A DNA stretch of 56,717 nucleotides from JADJNW01 sp964517145 (lineage in GTDB: Bacteria > Bacteroidota > Bacteroidia > Chitinophagales > Saprospiraceae): assembly GCA_964517145.1 (NCBI GenBank), contig CAZFBN010000015.1, forward strand, positions 1 to 56,717. The letters run 5' to 3'. The notes under the pieces are model-generated. The model made no database searches, was not told the origin of the DNA, and was given only the letters and a program-made list of their open reading frames with translations. Positions 1-9,134 of the stretch are shown piece by piece; within the stretch, counting starts at the first letter, position 1, and each line of letters begins with the position of its first letter. The position numbers and the translations under genes are program-made.

Positions 1-249
1 GATATAGACAAATGTCCTAGGGACGATACTAGGGACGGAGCTATAAAAGAAGGCGCTGCTTATTGGTATGCTCAACATATAGACAAGTGTCCTAGAGACG
101 ATACTAGAGAAGCGACTATTAAGAAAGGTAATGCTTATGGGTATGCTTTCTGTGTAGACAAATGTCCTAGAGACGATACTAGAAAAGGAGCCATAAAAGA
201 AGGTATGGCTTATTGGTACGCAAACGACATGGATAAATTATATGACTAG
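1..249 (+). CDS. CPRDDTR-repeat protein, 5' end outside window
   Basis: The frame is open from base 1 to TAG at 247-249, so the gene starts upstream. It shows three copies of a 25-residue unit with core CPRDDTR, then A-I-K-E-G, then AYxYA, and ends in DKLYD. The same unit and the same C-terminus recur in at least five other proteins in this window. The last codons overlap the ATG of the next family member (242). The function is unknown. The regular helix-sized unit suggests a solenoid repeat protein, which is inference only. Confidence 0.75.
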   Translation, partial: DIDKCPRDDTRDGAIKEGAAYWYAQHIDKCPRDDTREATIKKGNAYGYAFCVDKCPRDDTRKGAIKEGMAYWYANDMDKLYD

Positions 250-466
250 AGATAACTTAATAAAAAACCGCGGTGTGCTGTATGTTGCCTTCTTTATAGA
301 CAACTGTCCTAGAGACGATACTAGAGACAAAGCTATCGAAGAAGGTGATGGTTATTGGTATGCTCTACATATAGACAAATGTCCGAGAGACGATACTAGA
401 GACAAAGCTATAAAAGAATGTAATGCTTATCTGTATGCTATACATATAGACAAACTATATGATTAA
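242..466 (+). CDS. CPRDDTR-repeat protein
   Basis: This is a 74-residue protein with two full 25-residue repeats (CPRDDTRDKAI... then AYxYA) after a short lead-in, ending in DKLYD. Its ATG lies inside the last codons of the preceding paralogue (ATGACTAG arrangement), so the two are probably translationally coupled. Known function: none that I recognise. It is the same family as the genes at 12499-13583. Confidence 0.75.
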   Translation: MTRDNLIKNRGVLYVAFFIDNCPRDDTRDKAIEEGDGYWYALHIDKCPRDDTRDKAIKECNAYLYAIHIDKLYD

Positions 467-735
467 AAAAATTGTTTCACGTGTCTTATAACACATATAA
501 GTCACCAAACGACGTTGATAGAAAAAAGCAATAGACGATTACGTTTCTTGCCCTTATGCGTTACACGTAGATAAATGTTCTAGAGATGATACACGGGCGA
601 TAGCAATTAAACGTAAAATAAAAAAATCTGCGTATTTTGAATTTATAGATAAATTGTACGACTAACCTTACCTAGTTGTACTTTTGTCGTAAAAAAAATT
701 AAACAATATCTGGTTGAGAGATAAAAAAATAAACT
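467..735 (+). other. Intergenic stretch with decayed repeat gene and A-rich leader
   Basis: Most of this stretch is occupied by a repeat-family remnant (522-665). From 666 to 735 the sequence is AT-rich with A-runs and leads into the SbcC-like gene. I see no clear -10/-35 pair or terminator here. Confidence 0.5.
522..665 (+). pseudogene. Remnant of a CPRDDTR-repeat gene
   Basis: A 48-codon open stretch ends in DKLYD and TAA (663-665) and contains one degenerate unit (CSRDDTR), clearly related to the neighbouring repeat proteins. In-frame stops lie just upstream and no ATG, GTG or TTG start is placed sensibly. It therefore looks like the 3' end of a family member that has lost its start. A non-standard start cannot be excluded. 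Confidence 0.5.
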
Positions 736-2754
736 ATGAATAAATTTTTAATTAAAAAAATACAATTAAATAATTTCAAAAAACATACCAACGTGACGTT
801 GGCTTTTGTGACCGGACTTAACGCTATAGTTGGTAAAAACGGAACTGGAAAATCTTCCATATTGGAAGCAATAGACTACTTGTTTACAGGTACGTTACCC
901 GACAAAAAAGAAAACATTATGCGTGCGGGTACCAACACGGGTTTTGTAATTATGGAATTTGAATTAGCTGGAAAAGAGGGCAGGTTAGAAAGACATTTGG
1001 ACTCCTCTAAAGTAGTTTTGGATTATGACGGAAAAACATACAAAAAAGCGACAGAAGTAAAGCAGCTTTGGGAACAATTGTTAGGTATAGACCCGACCAT
1101 ATTTAAAAATGTTATTGTAGCGCACCAAGGACAAATAACTTCCTTGTTTTCTGAAGACCCCTCCACACGAGGTAGAATGTTTCAAAAAATATTCATGACA
1201 CCGGATTTTCAAAAATTAAGAGATGTAATTTGGAAATATATAAAACAAGCACCGCCTCTATACCCGGTTGAAAATATAGTGGATTTGACGACACAACTAT
1301 CTGCGGCTGAAACGGAATTGGTTGTGTTACAAAAAAGTATTTCCGAAATGGAACAATCGGCGTTGCCCGTACAATCAGACACCGCCAGGCGTTTAGTGGA
1401 TACAATTAAAAAATACTTTTCTGATCTGCCCGTAATACAAGAACTGACCGAAAAAATACAACAGCTACAACAACAAAAAATCGAATTGTCGACCAACCTA
1501 AGTACTCTCGAGCAAACGATAGCTAAAGTTAACGTAGACAATTTAAAGACTTTAAAAAGTGCCGCCGAAAAAATGGATATTGTAAAAAATTTAACAATAA
1601 CCGAAGCTGATGTAAAGGAAGCGGAAAATACATTAAGTCGGACGGTAAGTGCTTTAGATAAAATCGACGGAGATGTTGTTCGATTAAAAGTAGAATATGA
1701 CTCCGTGGCGGCAAAACTAGAACGGTTTAAAAACGACAAATCTGGTGTATGCCCGTTATGCGACCAACCGATTGTAAACATCGAAAAACATTTAGCCGAA
1801 TTATCCGCCACTTGTGTTAATTTAAAGACGCAATACGAGGCGGTTTTAAATGAAAAAATTAATTTGCTTCCCACAAAAACTAAATTGAGTTCGGAGCTTG
1901 TTAAAAAACAAGACGAGCTTAGGAACAAAAATATGTTAATGTCCGAAATAGCCAATCTTTCTGCCGGAACAGAATTGTTGTCAAAAGAACTGTACGATTT
2001 GGCTATACAAAAGTATTATGATAAGCAAAAAAACATACAAACCTTGTCAAAGCAAATACAAACCGTTGAGATAGACTTGGCTGTTAGTAATCAAAAACTG
2101 TCTGATTTGTGTAAAGATAAAACCACATACACAGAAAAAGATTTAGCTGACGCCGAAGAAAAATATCGGTCGGTCGAAGAGAGGTACATGCTTTGGGTTT
2201 CAAAAAACATGGAAGTAAAGGGGATAGAAAGAACGATATCGGATTTAAACAACCGCATTAAACAAGCCAAAATTGTTGTTGAAAAAAACAAAAAGATAAC
2301 AGAATATTCCGCCACATTACAAAACGTGTACGACGGATTTCACACGCAGAATTTTCCTAATCGTTTGTTAGAAAATTACACCGGTGTAGTGGGAGAGTAC
2401 ATCAACGAATATTTACGTGAGTTTAATGCTCCGTTTGAAATTGTAATAGACGATACGTTTAATGTAGTCGCATACGACGAGTATGGAACCATATTGCCTG
2501 CGTTATCTGGCGGTCAAAAGATTATAGTGGGGTTATGCCTACGATTTTCTTTACACGCTTTATTTAGTCAGTCTTTTCCGCTTATGATTATCGACGAGGG
2601 TACGACGCACCTGGATGTCGACAACAGGCAGTTGTACTTTTCTGTTTTAAAGAACATGATAAAAACAAACGGGTTAAACCAAGTTTTGGTTGTAGACCAC
2701 GACGACGGGTTAAATTCTGTTGCAGAACACTTAATTACCTTATATGCAAATTAA
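736..2754 (+). CDS. SbcC/Rad50-like recombination ATPase (T4 gp46 type)
   Basis: This 672-residue SMC-type ABC ATPase should act in double-strand-break processing and replication-linked recombination with a nuclease partner. Visible motifs: Walker A GKNGTGKS at residues 33-40; a long Gln/Lys/Glu-rich coiled coil; a zinc-hook CPLC near residues 338-341; ABC signature LSGGQ near 589; Walker B LMIIDEG near 615-621; and a histidine switch in VDHDD near the end. All catalytic elements look intact. The ATG follows an A-rich leader without Shine-Dalgarno, and the 3' end overlaps the helicase gene by 11 bases. The usual SbcD/gp47 nuclease partner is not adjacent; the only phosphoesterase in the window, at 53431, has a different architecture. 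Confidence 0.9.
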   Translation: MNKFLIKKIQLNNFKKHTNVTLAFVTGLNAIVGKNGTGKSSILEAIDYLFTGTLPDKKENIMRAGTNTGFVIMEFELAGKEGRLERHLDSSKVVLDYDGKTYKKATEVKQLWEQLLGIDPTIFKNVIVAHQGQITSLFSEDPSTRGRMFQKIFMTPDFQKLRDVIWKYIKQAPPLYPVENIVDLTTQLSAAETELVVLQKSISEMEQSALPVQSDTARRLVDTIKKYFSDLPVIQELTEKIQQLQQQKIELSTNLSTLEQTIAKVNVDNLKTLKSAAEKMDIVKNLTITEADVKEAENTLSRTVSALDKIDGDVVRLKVEYDSVAAKLERFKNDKSGVCPLCDQPIVNIEKHLAELSATCVNLKTQYEAVLNEKINLLPTKTKLSSELVKKQDELRNKNMLMSEIANLSAGTELLSKELYDLAIQKYYDKQKNIQTLSKQIQTVEIDLAVSNQKLSDLCKDKTTYTEKDLADAEEKYRSVEERYMLWVSKNMEVKGIERTISDLNNRIKQAKIVVEKNKKITEYSATLQNVYDGFHTQNFPNRLLENYTGVVGEYINEYLREFNAPFEIVIDDTFNVVAYDEYGTILPALSGGQKIIVGLCLRFSLHALFSQSFPLMIIDEGTTHLDVDNRQLYFSVLKNMIKTNGLNQVLVVDHDDGLNSVAEHLITLYAN

Positions 2755-4213
2755 AATTGAAAGATTAGATGGTGTATTGTGGATTAAACAAACACCCCCC
2801 TACATTTTAAATTATCTCCAATACTACAAAAAAACATTGGTGACGAAAAACTTTAGAAGAGCACCCAAGTTTGAAAAAATTCTGGTTCACACACCCCACC
2901 CCGACGGCGGGGTGGTGACGTTGCCGGGTTATTTCAAACAGGTTATTCGCTTGATTGAACACAACAACGACGTTGCGGTTATCGACGACAGGAGAACCCC
3001 TATGCCCGACCCCGACTGGGTTGCTGTTAAAAAAATAGGGTTAAGAAACTATCAAATAGGGGATGTGATAGATTTCTTACAAGGCGTCAAAGAAGATTAC
3101 GGTATTGTAAATGCCACAGGCGGGTACGGTAAAACAGTTATGCAAATAGTCACATACGCCGCGTGGAAAAATTATTTTAATACGATTCTAGTAGTTCCTC
3201 TCAAGGAAGTGTTTAATCAAACATACGAAAAATTTAAAAAATATTTTCCAGACACAGACATAGGTAGAGTAGGCGACGGATACAATGAAATTAGCGAAAA
3301 AATAACAATCACTACATTACGTTCGTTGCCTAGGTGCGCCATCGAAAAATGCCAATTGTTGTTGGCTGATGAAATTCAACAATACACTGGCGATTTTTCT
3401 ATAGACACCCTGACAAAAATGACTCCCGTGCGGGTAGTGGGGTATACCGCCACGGATAAAAATTTGTTTAACAACGCCGACAAATTGTTAACCGGCTTGT
3501 TTGGTGAACGACTTGTTCACGTGTCTTACGATAGAGCTGTGGAATGTGGTGCTGTTGTACCGGGGTATGTATATATGCTTAAGACCCCGCAAATAAGCAT
3601 GAATCAAAACACGGTAGAGGGTAAAATAAAAATAGGAATTCAAACAAACGAGTTACGGAACAAATTGATAGGTAAAGTTTGTTCAGCAGTACCGAACAAC
3701 TGGCAAACGCTTGTGTTTGTAGACCACATTATAAATCATTTAATACCGCTGTATAAACACATGCCCGAAGGTACAAGGTATTTACATCGGAACGCGTATA
3801 AAAATGAAGTGGGGGCGTTTGCTTTGGTTCCCAACCAACAAAAACAAATCATCGAAGAATACAAAGCAAACAAAATACAACACATGATAGCTACCGACGC
3901 TTTTAGGGCGGGGGTAGACATTCCAAATGTACGTGTCGTTGTACAGGCAGCCGGTGGTTCTTCGGAAGTTGAAGTGTTGCAGGAGGCGTTTAGAGGATCC
4001 AGAATCTTGTCTGCCGAGCAACAAAATTTGTTAAATGTTGATAAAAAAACCCATTTTATCTTGATTGATTTTCAAGACAATCATGATAGTACATTACAGG
4101 CTATGGCTGAAAAACGACAAAAAATATACGAAAAACAAGGTTGGGTAGTTAAACGCATATCTTCCTTGTCGGAAATAGATTGGAATCCCGTTGAAACAGC
4201 AACGTCCATCTAA
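2744..4213 (+). CDS. Superfamily 2 helicase, UvsW-like
   Basis: This 489-residue DEAD/DEAH-like ATPase probably remodels recombination or stalled-fork intermediates. Motifs: Walker A ATGGYGKT at about 124-131; a DEIQ box near 208-211 in place of DEAH/DECH; GYTAT (motif III) near 233; and an arginine-finger helix with EAFRGSR near 414. A roughly 100-residue N-terminal extension precedes the helicase core, as in T4 UvsW. The gene overlaps both neighbours (SbcC-like upstream, primase downstream), consistent with one replication/recombination operon. Family assignment is strong; the UvsW label rests on context and overall shape. Confidence 0.85.
   Translation: MQIKIERLDGVLWIKQTPPYILNYLQYYKKTLVTKNFRRAPKFEKILVHTPHPDGGVVTLPGYFKQVIRLIEHNNDVAVIDDRRTPMPDPDWVAVKKIGLRNYQIGDVIDFLQGVKEDYGIVNATGGYGKTVMQIVTYAAWKNYFNTILVVPLKEVFNQTYEKFKKYFPDTDIGRVGDGYNEISEKITITTLRSLPRCAIEKCQLLLADEIQQYTGDFSIDTLTKMTPVRVVGYTATDKNLFNNADKLLTGLFGERLVHVSYDRAVECGAVVPGYVYMLKTPQISMNQNTVEGKIKIGIQTNELRNKLIGKVCSAVPNNWQTLVFVDHIINHLIPLYKHMPEGTRYLHRNAYKNEVGAFALVPNQQKQIIEEYKANKIQHMIATDAFRAGVDIPNVRVVVQAAGGSSEVEVLQEAFRGSRILSAEQQNLLNVDKKTHFILIDFQDNHDSTLQAMAEKRQKIYEKQGWVVKRISSLSEIDWNPVETATSI
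2896..2915 (+). other. Intragenic GC-rich hairpin
   Basis: CCACCCCG (2896-2903) pairs perfectly with CGGGGTGG (2908-2915) around an ACGG loop, inside the helicase gene. It is one of several short, perfect hairpins embedded in coding sequence in this window. Confidence 0.45.
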
Positions 4214-5138
4214 CCCAGCGTTATTTGGCGGTGTCCAGTTTGAAAAATATTTGATCAAAAAATTTGGTCAAATAAAACCCGCCAGCAAAGGGCAGTATCG
4301 TGTACCCTGCCCAACTTGCGATCCCAATGACCGCAAAAAAATGAAGCGGTATGTTTTTCCGGATTCCTTGCATACAAAATGTTATATTTGTGGTAAACCG
4401 TTTAAACTCACCGACGACGTTAAAAACTTTTCGTGCGATACGGTAGAAATACAAATTAAAGAACATCCGATGGCTCGGCAGTTTCCGTTTAAGAAAATAA
4501 TAAATCTGATGACTTTAAGCAAGGACCACCCAGCTATTAATTTCTTAAAAAAAGATCATTTATTAAACCTAGAGGATTATACATACAACAAACAAATAGG
4601 TTTTATAGACGATTCTGATGGGCTGCACATAGAATTTAATTCTGGAACAAGGCTTTATACAGGAGGAAGTTTGTTTTTTCCTGTCTTTGAAAAAGACGTT
4701 TTCGTTGGATGGCAATTGAGATTTGTACCGGGTACTAAAAATTGGGAAAAGATGAAAAACATTAGATACATACATCTTTTTTCAAAAGGTAAATACATAT
4801 ATAACTTCGATCAAGCTATCAAATTCAACCATGTTGTAGTTGTTGAAGGAATCAAAAAAGCGTTAAAAGGTAACAACGCTGTTGCTACCTTTGGTAAAAA
4901 CATATCGGACGAACAAAAGAATAAAATTGTAAACAACTGGAAAACGATTGTACTTATGTTAGACGGAGACGAAGCCACACAAAAGATGGCTACGCAACTG
5001 GTCGACGAGTTCGTACAAAAAACAAGAAAATGTATTAATATAAATCCATCACAATTTGGATATCCTTCGCCGGACGAAATGACCGTCGAAGTATTCGATC
5101 AACTGGTTACAGAACACTTAAAAAAATTAAACAAATAA
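4191..5138 (+). CDS. DNA primase, zinc finger plus TOPRIM
   Basis: This 315-residue DnaG/T7-type primase should make RNA primers for lagging-strand synthesis. An N-terminal zinc ribbon has cysteines at 40, 43, 64 and 67 (CPTC...CYIC). The TOPRIM core shows VVVVEGIKKAL near 216-226 (catalytic Glu) and LMLDGDEA near 255-262 (metal-binding Asp pair). There is no C-terminal helicase domain; the helicase is a separate gene at 6122. The start overlaps the upstream helicase by 23 bases. Confidence 0.88.
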   Translation: MKQQRPSNPALFGGVQFEKYLIKKFGQIKPASKGQYRVPCPTCDPNDRKKMKRYVFPDSLHTKCYICGKPFKLTDDVKNFSCDTVEIQIKEHPMARQFPFKKIINLMTLSKDHPAINFLKKDHLLNLEDYTYNKQIGFIDDSDGLHIEFNSGTRLYTGGSLFFPVFEKDVFVGWQLRFVPGTKNWEKMKNIRYIHLFSKGKYIYNFDQAIKFNHVVVVEGIKKALKGNNAVATFGKNISDEQKNKIVNNWKTIVLMLDGDEATQKMATQLVDEFVQKTRKCININPSQFGYPSPDEMTVEVFDQLVTEHLKKLNK

Positions 5139-5167
5139 CGGCTGTAAACACAGCAGAAAGTTATCAT

Positions 5168-5350
5168 ATGACACTACAAACACTCATGTCTAAAATTGGA
5201 ACGATTAATTTTGTTGCAAATAAAGAAGAAGAAGTGCATTGGCACTTGGTTGAGTTTGAAAACAGTTGTTATGCAGAACCTTCTGCTTATAGTTCGAAAC
5301 ACAAAAAAGAAGTCACAGCCGATGAAATATATGAGGAATTTTATGCCTGA
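5168..5350 (+). CDS. Small hypothetical protein
   Basis: A 60-residue acidic protein between primase and replicative helicase. It has no recognised domain. Its stop overlaps the ATG of the next gene (ATGCCTGA arrangement), supporting a real, coupled gene. An upstream AGAAAG could serve as a weak ribosome site. Confidence 0.6.
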   Translation: MTLQTLMSKIGTINFVANKEEEVHWHLVEFENSCYAEPSAYSSKHKKEVTADEIYEEFYA

Positions 5351-5594
5351 CTCAAACTGGAGATATCTAGAACAGCATTGGATCGAGAAATCCATTCAAA
5401 ACAAGTGTTACGACGAAATTGTCGAAGACGACGTGGTGCTGTTGGTTGGAAACAAAAAACAACACAGGGTACCAGGCTTAGCTAAAGTGTTGTCTTTTTT
5501 CGACAAAGACAAAAGCGCGGCCCTAGTCGAGGATATAAATTTACAAGTACAACTAGTACCTGTTGCTGAATTAAGAAAAATAAAACATGTATGA
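5343..5594 (+). CDS. Small hypothetical protein
   Basis: An 83-residue protein beginning MPDSNWRYLEQ. The frame is open further upstream to 5196, but 5343 was chosen because it overlaps the previous stop by 8 bases, like the other couplings here. The centre (VVLLVGNKK...VPGLAKVLSFF) reads like a small beta-barrel, possibly nucleic-acid binding. That is inference only. Confidence 0.6.
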   Translation: MPDSNWRYLEQHWIEKSIQNKCYDEIVEDDVVLLVGNKKQHRVPGLAKVLSFFDKDKSAALVEDINLQVQLVPVAELRKIKHV

Positions 5595-6138
5595 TACAAT
5601 TGACGAATATGCTCTGATAGCCGAAACACGGTTTTTAGAGTATAAACAAAAAATATCGCCGTCTTATAGGATACCGCCCTCGTACTCCGCCGACTTTAAA
5701 AAGTTGGCGGAGTATTGTGTGGAAAAAGGTATAGACCCTGTTGTGTTTGTGGATGCACAATTTGATAAAATACCTGCCCATGAAATGACGGCTAAACGTT
5801 TAATGTATGCCGGTAGTGAAGCCAATTTTAAAAATTATGTTGAAAAAAATTGTGCTTCTATAGAAGAAGATTACAAAATTCAATTAAGTTATCTAGAACG
5901 GCTGGTGTTAATAAAAGGAAAATCGGTAAAACAAGTGTTGTTAAACGATAACTTGGATTTTGAACCTTGGTTTAGGATATTACAGCCGGTACAAGAAATA
6001 CCGGAAATAACGAAAACTTTTTTGGCAGAAGCTAGAAAAAAATGGACACCGACCGTAGAGGCTTTTGTAAAAAGCAAACCCGAACTGGCTTGTAATATAG
6101 AAAGAATTGTTGGTAAAGAACATGGACGACCTAAATAA
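5587..6138 (+). CDS. Hypothetical protein in helicase-loader position
   Basis: A 183-residue protein, mostly predicted helical, with no motif I recognise. It overlaps both neighbours (8 bases upstream, 17 downstream with the DnaB-like helicase). In many phages this position between primase and replicative helicase holds the helicase loader. The loader role is suggested by context alone. A 14-bp hairpin (5683-5714) lies in its 5' part. Confidence 0.6.
   Translation: MYDTIDEYALIAETRFLEYKQKISPSYRIPPSYSADFKKLAEYCVEKGIDPVVFVDAQFDKIPAHEMTAKRLMYAGSEANFKNYVEKNCASIEEDYKIQLSYLERLVLIKGKSVKQVLLNDNLDFEPWFRILQPVQEIPEITKTFLAEARKKWTPTVEAFVKSKPELACNIERIVGKEHGRPK
5683..5714 (+). other. Intragenic 14-bp hairpin with TAAA tetraloop
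   Basis: Bases 5683-5696 pair with 5701-5714 (one G-U) around a four-base TAAA loop, inside the gene at 5587. No T-run follows, so it is not an intrinsic terminator. It could slow ribosomes, stabilise mRNA or be an RNase III site. Confidence 0.6.
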
Positions 6139-7465
6139 ATACGATTCTTACGAGTTTGTAGAATTGCTGTTGTTGCATTTGTACAAATCTAAAGAAATAA
6201 ACGATAAAGCAAAAAAGCTAGGTTTCTCGAGTTCTGATTTTGAAATGGTTACAATATATGCTGTTTTTGCAGAAATATTTTTGACCGCAAAAGATCATCC
6301 AATATCGGAAGAGGTAATCAAACTTTGTTTACGCGAGAAATTCCACACGGGCGTATTAAATAAACAAACCGACATGGATCCGGTTATACGGTTACTTAAA
6401 TGGTTTCTAGAAACAGAGGCCAATCAAATTAACTTTATATCAGACGAGTTGAAGGGCTACCGCCTGTGGCGGCGACTGAAAGCCATCCACAGCCAACACA
6501 AACACGATTTGATCGAGATTTGGCACGAAGGCATGAAGTTAGGACATAACTTTGACCTGTCTAATATCGAAGAAAAATCAATGTCGTATAAACCGTTTCA
6601 ACAATTGTATAAGAAAACTTATTCTACAATGGTACCTACGGGCATTAAAGCAGTAGATCGTGTCATTCGTGGGTTAGGTTATGGGCAGTACAACTTGCTA
6701 ATGGGATTTTCGGGCGGAGGTAAAACCGCATTGGCTTCTTGTATAGCCTACAACGCATCTATCCAGGAATACAATGTGATGTATTTTTCATTGGAAGAAC
6801 CGGGTTACGATGTGTTAAACCGGTTTTACGCTAGACATTTCAAAATAAATTACTCCGATCTACACCAGGGAAACGCAAATTTTGAACTAGAGCAAAAGTT
6901 TAACTTAATGACTCCGGACGAAAAAGATTTGTTAAAAAACTTTAGGATAGAGGACATACGGGATTTGGCGCCTGTAACCCCGACAACCATAAGACAATAC
7001 ATTCAACAGGTTTACGATAAAGAAAAATATCATCCCGACCTAGTAATAGTTGATCAAATGGATTACTTAGATTCCAGCGCTGAAAACGAAGAAGTTACAC
7101 AAAAGTGGCAAAAGTACGAAGCAATTTCTTTTGAACTAGACAAACTGTCAGAGTTCAAAGTAGGTGGCTCGCACCCTTATGCTTTGTTGGTTCTTCATCA
7201 AGCAAAAGGAAAGCTAAAAAAATCTTTTACCAACGAAGAAATATCTGGGTTCAAAGGCATTATAAAACCTGCCGATTGCGCCTTCGGTATAGGTAGGGAG
7301 TCTACTACTACGAACAAGTTTTGCTTCTTTTCGTTAAAATCTAGACACTCTAAAAATTTTGAAGTTGATATTGATGGTAACTTGGAATATATGGACTTCA
7401 GCAACATATCTCCGATGGTTACACCAAATCTTCTTTTAGAAAACAAAGCAAATGAAACAAGCTAG
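6122..7465 (+). CDS. Replicative DNA helicase, DnaB-like
   Basis: This 447-residue RecA-fold helicase should unwind the replication fork together with the primase encoded upstream. Walker A GFSGGGKT lies near 195-202, Walker B LVIVDQMDYL near 305-314, and a C-terminal sensor region holds LVLHQAKGK. The N-terminal 150 residues are helical, as in DnaB. The frame extends to 6107, but ATG 6122 (MDDLNKYDS) gives a 17-base overlap with the preceding gene and a more natural N-terminus. Confidence 0.88.
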   Translation: MDDLNKYDSYEFVELLLLHLYKSKEINDKAKKLGFSSSDFEMVTIYAVFAEIFLTAKDHPISEEVIKLCLREKFHTGVLNKQTDMDPVIRLLKWFLETEANQINFISDELKGYRLWRRLKAIHSQHKHDLIEIWHEGMKLGHNFDLSNIEEKSMSYKPFQQLYKKTYSTMVPTGIKAVDRVIRGLGYGQYNLLMGFSGGGKTALASCIAYNASIQEYNVMYFSLEEPGYDVLNRFYARHFKINYSDLHQGNANFELEQKFNLMTPDEKDLLKNFRIEDIRDLAPVTPTTIRQYIQQVYDKEKYHPDLVIVDQMDYLDSSAENEEVTQKWQKYEAISFELDKLSEFKVGGSHPYALLVLHQAKGKLKKSFTNEEISGFKGIIKPADCAFGIGRESTTTNKFCFFSLKSRHSKNFEVDIDGNLEYMDFSNISPMVTPNLLLENKANETS

Positions 7466-7643
7466 AAAAAGAAAAAAAACACACTATGTGGTGTTAAATC
7501 AAAAAAAGTACAAAATCGTAGACATTTACGAAAAGGGTATAGATTGTATATTTGACACCGAGTTTTACGATGAAAACGAAAAACCGGTTAAAGATAAAAA
7601 ACTGCAACGAAAGTTGTTAGATATAGTAGATGCAAAAAAATAA
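7452..7643 (+). CDS. Small basic hypothetical protein
   Basis: A 63-residue Lys/Arg-rich protein overlapping the end of the helicase gene by 14 bases. It has no recognised domain. The high charge is compatible with nucleic-acid or helicase binding, but nothing more can be said. Confidence 0.6.
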   Translation: MKQARKRKKTHYVVLNQKKYKIVDIYEKGIDCIFDTEFYDENEKPVKDKKLQRKLLDIVDAKK

Positions 7644-7663
7644 AACCAACAGAAAGAAAAAAA

Positions 7664-7930
7664 ATGACAATACATACAATTAAAGTAGTACATTTTAGCG
7701 AAATAGCGCCCAACATCGAATCGTTTACAGACGACTTGTCCGAACAACTCAATTATTGCTGGGGTACCAACAATAGGTCTTTGATCAAAGTATCTAGGTT
7801 TTTCATCGACATGAAAAAATATTTTGATGTTTCTAATTATTCAACCAAAGAAAAAAAATTATTTCAAGAATTCCTTTTAACTTTGAAAGAAGTAGAAGAA
7901 GAAGCAGATTACATTGATTTGGAAAACTAA
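7664..7930 (+). CDS. Hypothetical protein
   Basis: An 88-residue acidic protein behind an AGAAAGAAAAAAA leader. No motif recognised. It is followed five bases later by the next start. Confidence 0.6.
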   Translation: MTIHTIKVVHFSEIAPNIESFTDDLSEQLNYCWGTNNRSLIKVSRFFIDMKKYFDVSNYSTKEKKLFQEFLLTLKEVEEEADYIDLEN

Positions 7931-7934
7931 AAAT

Positions 7935-8171
7935 ATGCAGGATGTTAAATTAAAAATCATGAACACCGCAGCCGCCATATCTGAAAACAAAGATTGTGGG
8001 TTGCAGTTGGTCGGAGACGGCAAAGCTGTTTGGTTAAAATCACCAAATCATCCTTTGCTAAAAGGAGAAGCGGTTTTAGTCGCTGAAATATTACCGCACA
8101 CGTTTCAAAAAATTAAAAAATTTGGAATTCCAAAAATATACAATTTTTTGAAAAACAAATACACAACGTAG
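7935..8171 (+). CDS. Hypothetical protein
   Basis: A 78-residue protein; ATG 7935 was chosen over the in-frame upstream start because the latter would overlap the preceding gene. The central segment (LLKGEAVLVAEILP) is hydrophobic but short for a membrane span. Function unknown. Confidence 0.55.
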   Translation: MQDVKLKIMNTAAAISENKDCGLQLVGDGKAVWLKSPNHPLLKGEAVLVAEILPHTFQKIKKFGIPKIYNFLKNKYTT

Positions 8172-8224
8172 CAATTGTTTAGTTAACTTGTTTAACGTCC
8201 ATTAAATTTGAACCAAAAAAAAAA

Positions 8225-8914
8225 ATGAAAATATATTTGTCCGGCCCTATGACAGGTAAGAAAAATTATAATTACAAAATGTTCGATTTGGCCGAAAAAA
8301 AATTGATCGCTTTAGGATACGCTGTTTTAAACCCGGCAAAAAATTTTAAAAGCAAAAAAAGATTAAAAAGATCTGTTTATATGCGAGCAGATTTAAAACA
8401 GCTCATGGAGGCCGATGAAATTTGTTTTTTGCCCGGTTGGAAAGAAAGCAAGGGCGCTAAAACAGAATATATTGTGGCAAGAGAATTGAATCTAAAAATG
8501 TTAGAAATGGATACGGCGTTGTACGTAACCAAGTTAACAGAGCATTATAATTGGCAGTTAATTTCTGAAAACACAGACTTTGTGGAATCAGAAAAACCGG
8601 TTGAAAGCAAATGCCAATCGGTGCTTTCCGCAGCAAACTTTATAGTTAACGGCGACAGAAAAAGGGATTACGGGGAGTCTTTACATAGCTTTACAAAGAC
8701 GACAGAGATGTTAAATGCCTTGGGTTATAGATACATATATCCAGATACCAAATTAATACGGCGTTTAGTTCCAGAAGATTTGGCGTATATTATGATATGT
8801 GAAAAATTAAAAAGACAACTTAATAAACACAAACAAGATAACTTGGTTGATATTGCAGGATACGTTGAATGCGCTAACCACGTTATTGCGGCACAAGAAA
8901 ATAAATACATATGA
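8225..8914 (+). CDS. DUF4406 + DUF6378-like nucleotide-metabolism fusion
   Basis: This 229-residue protein has two parts. Residues 1-95 match the DUF4406 family, which resembles nucleoside 2-deoxyribosyltransferases: IYLSGPMTG at 3-11, NPA at 36-38, LPGWKESKGA at 69-78 and the following Glu 81. Residues 125-225 resemble the phage DUF6378 domain, with NGDRKRDYG near 142-150, a D-L-A-Y-I-M helix and VDIAGYVE near 211-218. The fusion is common in phages. A role in nucleotide salvage or base modification is likely but the substrate is unknown. Confidence 0.75.
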   Translation: MKIYLSGPMTGKKNYNYKMFDLAEKKLIALGYAVLNPAKNFKSKKRLKRSVYMRADLKQLMEADEICFLPGWKESKGAKTEYIVARELNLKMLEMDTALYVTKLTEHYNWQLISENTDFVESEKPVESKCQSVLSAANFIVNGDRKRDYGESLHSFTKTTEMLNALGYRYIYPDTKLIRRLVPEDLAYIMICEKLKRQLNKHKQDNLVDIAGYVECANHVIAAQENKYI

Positions 8915-9081
8915 ACAACATGTTTGATTCAGATCAAAACAAAATTGTAGAAGAACCGACGTCCACTATATCATTCGATGTCGCTTTAGACGACTTGTGT
9001 CAGGTTATTAGTGACTCAGACCAGTCGTTAGAAGTTATTAAAAAAATTAGCGACTATCGCCGAGTCGGCGTACGAAAGTAG
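8911..9081 (+). CDS. Small acidic hypothetical protein
   Basis: A 56-residue reading frame beginning MNNMFDSDQNK. Its ATG overlaps the stop of the DUF4406 gene (ATGA), the coupling used throughout this region. No domain recognised. Confidence 0.5.
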   Translation: MNNMFDSDQNKIVEEPTSTISFDVALDDLCQVISDSDQSLEVIKKISDYRRVGVRK

Positions 9082-9134
9082 AGAAGAGTGTATCGCCGCT
9101 GCGTTAAATCGCGCTCGTGAGAAATTTGAAAGTA

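Noticed and set aside
1..665. CRISPR array
   Set aside because: The repeats are regular 75-base units in frame with a protein and not short repeats separated by unique spacers.
1209..1955. Long antisense frame inside the SbcC-like gene
   Set aside because: The sense strand encodes a complete ATPase with all motifs, so this frame is a shadow.
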